From Mycolicibacterium agri (GTDB lineage Bacteria > Actinomycetota > Actinomycetes > Mycobacteriales > Mycobacteriaceae), in assembly GCF_002553505.1 (NCBI RefSeq), contig NZ_PDCP01000057.1:1-37104 (forward strand): 37,104 bases of DNA. The letters are read 5' to 3'. The notes under the pieces were generated by a model, which saw only the letters and a list, made by a program, of their open reading frames with translations, searched no databases and was not told where the DNA came from. The position numbers and the translations under genes were made by a program. Numbering within the stretch: position 1 is the stretch's first letter; each line of letters starts with the position of its first letter. Of the stretch, positions 31,930-37,104 are shown piece by piece.

Positions 31930-33410
31930 CGGATTGCGCCTCCCTGGGGTACGCCCGCTTGTTCTCGATTGATTCGGTTTCGGAGGATCGTCATGTACCA
32001 GATGCCGGCCAGAACGAAGAACACTCCGGCTGTCAGTGCCGTTTGATGGTTCAGTGCAGGCACAGTCAGGCATCCGACGACGAAGATCGTCCACAGCAGG
32101 GCGGCGACGCGAACGACTTCCGCATATCGTCCAAGGTCAAAATTCGTTCGCTTCGGCAGTGATCCGTTACGCGACGCGATGAGGACGGCGATCACCGTCA
32201 GGCCGTAAACGGTGTAGTAACCCAGTGCTGCCATGCCGACGATGAGTGCCATGGCCTCTGACGACCCGTAGCTGCCAAGGAGCACCAAAGCCAGACTGAA
32301 ACTAGCGACGACCAGCAACGCGGTGCTGGGCGATTTCGTTGTGGGAGAGACCTTCTTCAATGCCGAAGAGGCTGGCAGCATGTTGTCGCGCGAGAGCGAG
32401 AACATCAATCGGCTCGCAGCCGCCATATTGGCGAGACCACCGGCATAGAGTGCAATGATCGCCACGGATTCGAAAATCGCCGCACCCGTGGACCCGAGCG
32501 CCGTGTTGAGGATGTGCGAGACTGGCACATCAGACGCGTTCGTATCGACCAGATTGTCGATGTTGATGGTGAGTCCGACAATCATGAGAAATCCGACGAT
32601 GATTGCGAACAGGAGTGCACGGATCACGGCCTTGGGTACATGGCGGGTGGCCATCTTGGTCTCTTCGGCGAGGTCGGCGGCACCCTCGAAGCCGGTCAGT
32701 ACCCACATTGCAAGAAGACCGGAAAGCAGTATGGCCGTGGCGAAGCCGCTATCTCCGACAGTGGTGGTGGTTAAGAAGCTGACGTTCTGAACCGGGTTTG
32801 TTACGAACCCGACGACGAGCAGGATCGTGGTCAAGATGATCGAGAGACCGATTTCGACAGCGAAAGCTACTGCGTTGTTGATCCGCGATGCTATGCGTAC
32901 ACCGGCCAGGTTAATGGCTAGCTGGGAGACTAGGACAATCAACACGACGACGACCGTGGACGTGGTGGTGATCTCGATACCCAACCTGTTCAAAAGGACG
33001 GGCGCCAAACCGAAGTTGAGTCCTGTAAAGCCTGGGATGAACGCCATCAATCCTGCCCAGCCGACGAACCATCCGTAGTGAGAGTTGATCAGTCGACTAG
33101 TCCACTGATACGCATAGCCGCTGATCGGCATGCGGCCCGCTAACTCGGCCAGTACCAAGGCGACGAGAAGTTGGCCGATGGACACGATGAGCCACGTCCA
33201 TACAAAGACAGGCCCAACCATCCCCAGCGAGTAGGCGAAGGTGGTGAAAACTCCGGCAGTGACACACATACAAGAGATGGAGATCGAAAAGGAACTCCAG
33301 GCGCCCATCGACCGTTCCAGCTGCGGCTCGTAACCGAACGCTCGTAATTCTTCTTCGTCGGATGCAGGTGTCACTGCTTCCCTTGGTCTGGACATTTGGT
33401 CGTCGGTCAT
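31926..33410 (-). CDS. APC-superfamily amino acid/amine permease
   Basis: 494-residue membrane transporter with about 12 to 14 hydrophobic helices. The APC signatures are ISISCMCVTAGVFTTFAY at helix 1, LAELAGRMPISGYAYQW after helix 2, and TGFEGAADLAEETKMATRHVPKA in the middle. Relatives import amino acids, GABA, ethanolamine or other amines by proton or sodium symport. It is not a sugar-type transporter, which implies that the island's substrate carries an amino group. The ATG has a GAGGAAG site upstream. It lies 65 bases downstream of the GntR regulator. Confidence 0.9.
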   Translation of the reverse strand: MTDDQMSRPREAVTPASDEEELRAFGYEPQLERSMGAWSSFSISISCMCVTAGVFTTFAYSLGMVGPVFVWTWLIVSIGQLLVALVLAELAGRMPISGYAYQWTSRLINSHYGWFVGWAGLMAFIPGFTGLNFGLAPVLLNRLGIEITTTSTVVVVLIVLVSQLAINLAGVRIASRINNAVAFAVEIGLSIILTTILLVVGFVTNPVQNVSFLTTTTVGDSGFATAILLSGLLAMWVLTGFEGAADLAEETKMATRHVPKAVIRALLFAIIVGFLMIVGLTINIDNLVDTNASDVPVSHILNTALGSTGAAIFESVAIIALYAGGLANMAAASRLMFSLSRDNMLPASSALKKVSPTTKSPSTALLVVASFSLALVLLGSYGSSEAMALIVGMAALGYYTVYGLTVIAVLIASRNGSLPKRTNFDLGRYAEVVRVAALLWTIFVVGCLTVPALNHQTALTAGVFFVLAGIWYMTILRNRINREQAGVPQGGAIR

Positions 33411-33475
33411 GAAGGACTCACTTCCTCTTCGGCAACAAGGTGGTGTTGGAGAGTGCAGGTTTCTTTCTGTGTGTG

Positions 33476-34270
33476 TCAGAACCCGTCCGGTGACTTGCGC
33501 GGACCGGTCACATCGGTACGGTCGCGGCGCAGTCGGTGCACGGTGAGGCTGAAGACGCCTGGGGCGTAGTGCTCTTGCGAAAGCAGGACCGGAACACCGG
33601 ATGCCGACCGTTCAGTCTGCTCGAGCCGCAGAAGCGGGCTGTTGCGCGGGCAATCCAGCATTTTGGCCAGGCGGACGCTGGCGAGAACCGGCGTAATCTC
33701 GGCGACGCCGCCAACAAGATGGACGCCACATTGGCGTTCCAAAAACTGATAGATCGACCCGCCGTCATAGACGGGTGAGCTGGCTGCCTCAAGAATGTCG
33801 AGCGGGATCACGTCGAAGCCGTGCGTCGCAGGCACTCCGTCGACTCGGATGATTCGCTCCACCCTAAACGCCTCAGCGTCGTGGGGAAGTTCGAGTGCGG
33901 CGATGATCCACGGGCTGATCCGCCCGACCTTCGCCTCGATGACTTCGACGTTCAAATTGGCTTTGGCGGCCGTGACGGCCTCGGTGACTCCGATATCGAG
34001 ATCGAGGACACTGTGCACGCGCGTTCGCTTGGGCGTTACAAAGGTCCCGACGCCATGCACGCGACGGATCAATCCGTCACGCTCGAGGCCGCTGAGAATC
34101 TCCCGCAGCGTCGGCCGGCTGATGCCGTAACGCCTCGCGAATTCTGGTTCGGCGGGCAGCTTCTCGTTCGGCGCGTATGTGCCGTTGTTTATCTCGGTGG
34201 CGAGTTGCTGCCGCACCTCTTCGGAGAGCAATTGCCGCTGCTCACGGCGCATGCCGAACCCTTGACTCAT
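33476..34270 (-). CDS. GntR-family (HutC/UTRA-type) transcriptional regulator
   Basis: 264 residues. The N-terminal winged helix-turn-helix is clear: LATEINNGTYAPNEKLPAEPEFARRYGISRPTLREILSGLERDGLIRRVHGVGTFV, residues about 23-78. A UTRA ligand-binding domain follows (residues about 100-250), including FRVERIIRVDGVPATHGFDVIP and LLRLEQTERSASGVPVLLSQEHY. UTRA domains bind small sugars, amino sugars or amino acids. It is divergent from the kinase at 34337, with 66 bases between, and probably represses both arms of the island, including itself. Confidence 0.93.
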   Translation of the reverse strand: MSQGFGMRREQRQLLSEEVRQQLATEINNGTYAPNEKLPAEPEFARRYGISRPTLREILSGLERDGLIRRVHGVGTFVTPKRTRVHSVLDLDIGVTEAVTAAKANLNVEVIEAKVGRISPWIIAALELPHDAEAFRVERIIRVDGVPATHGFDVIPLDILEAASSPVYDGGSIYQFLERQCGVHLVGGVAEITPVLASVRLAKMLDCPRNSPLLRLEQTERSASGVPVLLSQEHYAPGVFSLTVHRLRRDRTDVTGPRKSPDGF

Positions 34271-34336
34271 AGATGTAAGATGTCAGACAACTAAAACCTT
34301 GTCAATGGATATGCCGCGAATCGAGAGGTCAGCGCG
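34271..34336. promoter_or_regulatory. Divergent promoter/operator region of the island
   Basis: Holds a TGTCAGACA near-palindrome at 34281-34289 (TGTC and GACA around one base), a GntR-like site. On the plus strand TAAGAT (34276-34281) is a -10 candidate for the kinase. On the minus strand TTGACA lies at 34299-34304, about 29 bases from the GntR ATG, so that message may be nearly leaderless. The site overlaps both promoters. Confidence 0.5.
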
Positions 34337-36076
34337 ATGACACACCTGTTCAACGACCCGGCCCGATTCACCGACGACATGCTGGTCGGATTCCTTGATG
34401 CGCACGCCCGTTACGTCGTCGCGGTCCCAGGGGGAGTGGTACGGACGCGTAAGACCAGACCGGGAAAGGTGGCGGTGGTGATCGGTGGCGGATCGGGCCA
34501 CTATCCGGCGTTCTGTGGAACCGTTGGTCCCGGTTTCGCCGACGGTGCGGTCGTCGGCAACATCTTCACCTCGCCTTCGTCTGAAGATGCGAGCTCAGTG
34601 GCCCGTGCCTGCCATGGGGATTCGGGCGTGCTGCTGATCACCGGCAACTACGCCGGCGACGTCATGAATTTCAGCCTTGCTGTCGACCAGCTCCGCCGCG
34701 AAGGAATCGACGCGCACTACCTCGTCGTGACTGACGACATCGCCAGTGCGCCAGAGGGCGAGGAGGCGCAAAGGCGCGGCATCGCCGGTGACTTCACCGT
34801 ATTCAAATGTGCATGTGCGGCTGCGGAAGCCGGCCTTGACTTGCGCAATGTCATCCGCGTGGCAGCCGATGCGAACGCGGCGACTCGCACGCTCGGAGTG
34901 GCCTTTGGAGGGTGCACCTTGCCCGGTGCAGACTCCCCGTTGTTCACCGTTCCGCAGGGGAAGATGGGCGTGGGCCTCGGGATCCACGGTGAGCCGGGCA
35001 TCTCAGAGGAACCGCTACCTGGCGCCGAGGGTTTGGCTGAGGCGCTGGTCGACGGAGTGTTAGGCGACGCGCCACGCGGCGGCACTAAGCGAATAGCGGT
35101 GATTCTAAATGGACTGGGTCGGACCAAATACGAAGAACTGTTTGTTGTCTGGGGCGCGGTGGCGCGGCTTCTGCGGGTTCGCGGCTACGAGGTCGTCGAA
35201 CCGGAGGTCGGGGAGCTGGTTACGAGCCTGGACATGGCAGGTTGTTCGTTGACAGTCATGTGGCTGAACGACGAACTCGAAAAGTATTGGTGCGCACCGG
35301 CCGACACGCCCGCCTACCGTAAGGGTGCAGCTATGACAGACGATGGTGCTGTGCGTAGCGCCGTCCAGTACGAGGCGGCAGCACCCGCCCGGCAGCTGTC
35401 CCAGTTGTCTGACGACGCTGGGCGCCTCGGAGGTCAGTACGTAGCACAGGCGCTTGATGCGGTGGCGAAGATGCTTGCCGATGCCGAGGATGAATTGGGT
35501 CGCATCGACGCCGTAGCTGGTGATGGCGACCACGGCCGCGGCATGGTGAAGGGCTCGTCGGCCGCCCGAGAGGCGGCAAACATGGCCGTCGAAGCCGGAG
35601 CGGGCCAGGGTTCGGTTCTGATCGCGGCTGGAGCCCGCTGGGCAGCAGAGGCGGGCGGAACGTCGGGTGTGCTGTGGGGCTCGATGCTATCGGCTATCGG
35701 GGAACGTCTGGGCGACATAGGGATTCCCGATTCGGCAACCATCGCGGCGGCGATGCGCGCTGGCTACGACGCGGTGAAACACCTCGGGGGTGCCGCGCCC
35801 GGCGACAAGACGATGCTCGACGCAATGCTTCCGTTCGTCGAGGAATTGCAGCGTCTGGTCGATGACGGTCAACCGTGGTCTCAAGCGTGGACCGCTGCTG
35901 CCGGGGTCGCCGGGGAAGCTGCAAAGGCGACCGCGGATCTGCGGCCCAAGATAGGGCGCGCCCGCCCGCTTGCCGAGCGCAGCGTCGGAACGCCGGATCC
36001 TGGGGCCACGTCGCTGGCTATGTGTGCGCGAGTTGTCGCAGACTGCTTCGTTCTCACCCCGAAGCGGGATTGTTGA
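34337..36076 (+). CDS. derK: DhaK/DhaL-type kinase, probable D-erythrulose kinase (DerK-like)
   Basis: 579-residue ATP-dependent dihydroxyacetone-kinase-family enzyme. The N-terminal DhaK part has VIGGGSGHYPAF (residues 48-59) and the His that covalently holds the ketose, H217 in GLGIHGEPG. The C-terminal DhaL ATP domain has DAVAGDGDHGRG, with metal-binding D391, D396 and D398. Mycobacterial DerK phosphorylates D-erythrulose at C4 in threitol use. The RpiB-like isomerase two bases downstream is the expected partner, supporting an erythrulose role over dihydroxyacetone. It leads the plus arm of the island. Confidence 0.88.
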   Translation: MTHLFNDPARFTDDMLVGFLDAHARYVVAVPGGVVRTRKTRPGKVAVVIGGGSGHYPAFCGTVGPGFADGAVVGNIFTSPSSEDASSVARACHGDSGVLLITGNYAGDVMNFSLAVDQLRREGIDAHYLVVTDDIASAPEGEEAQRRGIAGDFTVFKCACAAAEAGLDLRNVIRVAADANAATRTLGVAFGGCTLPGADSPLFTVPQGKMGVGLGIHGEPGISEEPLPGAEGLAEALVDGVLGDAPRGGTKRIAVILNGLGRTKYEELFVVWGAVARLLRVRGYEVVEPEVGELVTSLDMAGCSLTVMWLNDELEKYWCAPADTPAYRKGAAMTDDGAVRSAVQYEAAAPARQLSQLSDDAGRLGGQYVAQALDAVAKMLADAEDELGRIDAVAGDGDHGRGMVKGSSAAREAANMAVEAGAGQGSVLIAAGARWAAEAGGTSGVLWGSMLSAIGERLGDIGIPDSATIAAAMRAGYDAVKHLGGAAPGDKTMLDAMLPFVEELQRLVDDGQPWSQAWTAAAGVAGEAAKATADLRPKIGRARPLAERSVGTPDPGATSLAMCARVVADCFVLTPKRDC

Positions 36077-36077
36077 C

Positions 36078-36530
36078 ATGGCTTTACGAATTGTGGTCGG
36101 CTCGGACGAAGCCGGGTACCAATACAAGGAAGCGCTTAAAGGTGACCTCCGCGAGGATAGGCGCGTCGCTGAGGTCACTGATGTCGGGGTCGGCGCGGAC
36201 GAATGTAGGGCTTATCCGCACATCGCCGTCGCGGCCGCTCGGATGATCGTCGAGGGCAGGGCTGACCGCGCGCTTCTCGTGTGCGGCACCGGTCTCGGCG
36301 TTGCGATCAGCGCCAACAAGGTGCCCGGAGTCCGCGCCGTAACCGCACACGATAGCTTTTCTGTCGAGCGGTCAGTGCTTTCCAATAATGCGCAGGTTCT
36401 GTGCTTCGGCCAGCGGGTGATAGGACTTGAACTGGCGCGCAGATTGGCCAAGGAATGGTTGGCCTACGAATTCGACGTACGCAGCGCGTCGGCCGAAAAA
36501 GTCGCCCTCATCGACCATTACGAACACTGA
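36078..36530 (+). CDS. derI: RpiB/LacAB-family sugar-phosphate isomerase, probable D-erythrulose 4-phosphate isomerase (DerI-like)
   Basis: 150-residue isomerase of the ribose-5-phosphate isomerase B family. It shows VVGSDEAGYQYKEAL at the N-terminus, CGTGLGVAISANKVPG with catalytic C69, and AVTAHDSFSVERSVLSNNAQVLCFG, with H91 near the active site. In the DerK/DerI route it converts D-erythrulose 4-phosphate to D-erythrose 4-phosphate, which enters the pentose phosphate pathway. The ATG at 36078 follows the kinase stop by one base. A general RpiB function is possible but less likely in this context. Confidence 0.87.
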   Translation: MALRIVVGSDEAGYQYKEALKGDLREDRRVAEVTDVGVGADECRAYPHIAVAAARMIVEGRADRALLVCGTGLGVAISANKVPGVRAVTAHDSFSVERSVLSNNAQVLCFGQRVIGLELARRLAKEWLAYEFDVRSASAEKVALIDHYEH

Positions 36531-36561
36531 TCGTAAGACTCATGTCCAGCACCGGCATACC

Positions 36562-36591
36562 CCGGACGGTGTCATGGCAGCAGTCCTACCA
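36562..36591. repeat. Direct repeat, right copy, flanking the polyol island
   Basis: Partner of 28491-28520. Its last base is the A of the ATG of the membrane-protein gene. The minus-strand reading beyond the core still weakly resembles the first codons of hisN. Confidence 0.8.
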
Positions 36592-36965
36592 TGGGCCGTG
36601 TGTGGGAATTCGCGCTGCTGCTTCTGCTGATCGGGGCGATCGTCGTGGTCGCCGGGCCTTGGATCATGCGGCGGCGCGGCATCTCCGGGGGCGCATTGGA
36701 GGGCACACTGCTGGTCACCGGCGTCAGCCCGCGCCCTGAGGGTGTGACGGGTCCGCAGTACGTGACCGTCACCGGCGTCATCAACGGCCCCACCGTCAAC
36801 GAACACGTCGTGTACCAACGCCTCGAGGCCGACGTCAACGACTGGCCGACCATGGGTCAGCTTTTCCCGGTCGTCTATTCGCAGAAGAATCCCGACAACT
36901 GGCGCTTCGCGCCGACCGAGGGACCCACGATGAAGCCCGGCGAGAGGTGGGGCGGAGGCGCATAG
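36591..36965 (+). CDS. Small membrane-anchored protein, function unknown
   Basis: 124 residues. One transmembrane helix near the N-terminus (FALLLLLIGAIVVVAGPWIM) is followed by RRRG, so the remainder is predicted cytoplasmic by the positive-inside rule. The soluble part has TGPQYVTVTGVINGPTVNEHVVYQRLEADVNDWPTMGQLFPVVY, which reads like a compact beta-domain. A C-terminal Gly-rich tail follows. I do not recognise a named family; similar short proteins occur widely in mycobacteria. The A of its ATG is the last base of the right flanking repeat, so it was probably the original divergent neighbour of hisN. Confidence 0.75.
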   Translation: MGRVWEFALLLLLIGAIVVVAGPWIMRRRGISGGALEGTLLVTGVSPRPEGVTGPQYVTVTGVINGPTVNEHVVYQRLEADVNDWPTMGQLFPVVYSQKNPDNWRFAPTEGPTMKPGERWGGGA

Positions 36966-37019
36966 CCCGCCGTTCTCGCTGGTCGCATCTCGGTATCTCT
37001 CTCGACATCTCCCGCGCTG

Positions 37020-37104
37020 TTATGCGGCTTTGTAGTGGTTGAGGTTGATGGTGATGTGGGTGGCGATGTGGCTGAGGGTGAGTGTTCGTGGTGTGGGTGG
37101 GGGT
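37020..37104 (-). CDS. Partial ORF cut by the window edge (C-terminus only)
   Basis: The minus strand reads an open frame into the window ending ...SHIATHITINLNHYKAA followed by TAA. Almost every codon ends in C, matching mycobacterial codon use, so it is likely a real gene end. The family is not recognisable from 27 residues. Between it and the gene at 36591 nothing else is visible. Confidence 0.4.
   Translation of the reverse strand, partial: PPPTPRTLTLSHIATHITINLNHYKAA

Noticed and set aside
33474..33482. Second GntR half-site (TGTCAGAAC) before the permease
   Set aside because: It overlaps the GntR stop codon, matches only one half well and is far from any promoter-like sequence.

Overview
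The window reads as chromosome of a fast-growing mycobacterium (Mycolicibacterium type). The reasons are high G+C with C- or G-ending codons, an antigen 85 mycolyltransferase, a type I NADH dehydrogenase operon with mycobacterial gene order and start choices, fadE23/fadE24 homologues, an F420-type (Ddn-like) nitroreductase, and small secreted proteins of mycobacterial type. No tRNA, rRNA, CRISPR array or complete insertion sequence was seen.

Layout. (1) 40-8964, minus strand: nuoA-B-C-D-E-F-G-H, nearly all joined by 1-10 base overlaps. nuoD and nuoE are separated by a 33-base tandem repeat that encodes its own coupled small ORF. An orphan, degenerate response-regulator receiver (9131-9532) precedes nuoA. 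(2) 9555-11164: a divergent pair of units, an NTF2-like/YceI pair (minus) and a methyltransferase (plus), sharing a perfect SoxR/MerR-like palindrome. (3) 11167-19667, minus strand: a nine-gene operon, mostly with 4-base overlaps. It encodes a homogentisate-dioxygenase-like cupin, an alpha/beta hydrolase, a family III CoA-transferase, an HMG-CoA-lyase-like enzyme, a TetR regulator, an acyl-CoA dehydrogenase, an APH-fold kinase, a DUF6285-like protein and a Vgb-like beta-propeller. The kinase/small protein/dehydrogenase trio resembles LvaA/LvaB/LvaC and the animal ACAD10/11 fusions, which break down 4-hydroxyacyl-CoA. (4) 19754-21942, minus strand: an F420-type nitroreductase, an HsaA-like flavin monooxygenase and a TetR regulator, with a TetR-type palindrome at the monooxygenase start. 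(5) 22247-23218, plus strand: an antigen 85 homologue ending in a strong hairpin. (6) 23219-28504, minus strand: fadE24-fadE23-fadB4 with a small secreted protein, a second Cys-containing secreted protein, and hisN.

(7) 28617-36530: a catabolic island of lower G+C (about 52-65% in lines counted by hand, against about 75% in fadB4). It has two divergent arms around a GntR regulator. The minus arm holds GntR, an APC permease, a HisC-like aminotransferase, an FGGY kinase and a HAD phosphatase. The plus arm holds a DerK-like erythrulose/dihydroxyacetone kinase and a DerI/RpiB-like isomerase. A 30-base imperfect duplication (20 of 21 identical in its core) flanks the island and contains the hisN start codon, which suggests insertion between hisN and the membrane-protein gene at 36591. 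The mix of amino-acid-type transporter, aminotransferase, two kinases, phosphatase and tetrulose-phosphate isomerase suggests a route for an amino-polyol feeding erythrose 4-phosphate. This is the best candidate here for an undescribed pathway.

From memory of M. tuberculosis, hisN (Rv3137), fadE24 (Rv3139), fadE23 (Rv3140), fadB4 (Rv3141), Rv3143 and nuoA (Rv3145) lie close together. Regions 2-5 and 7 therefore look like accessory blocks placed in and beside a conserved core.
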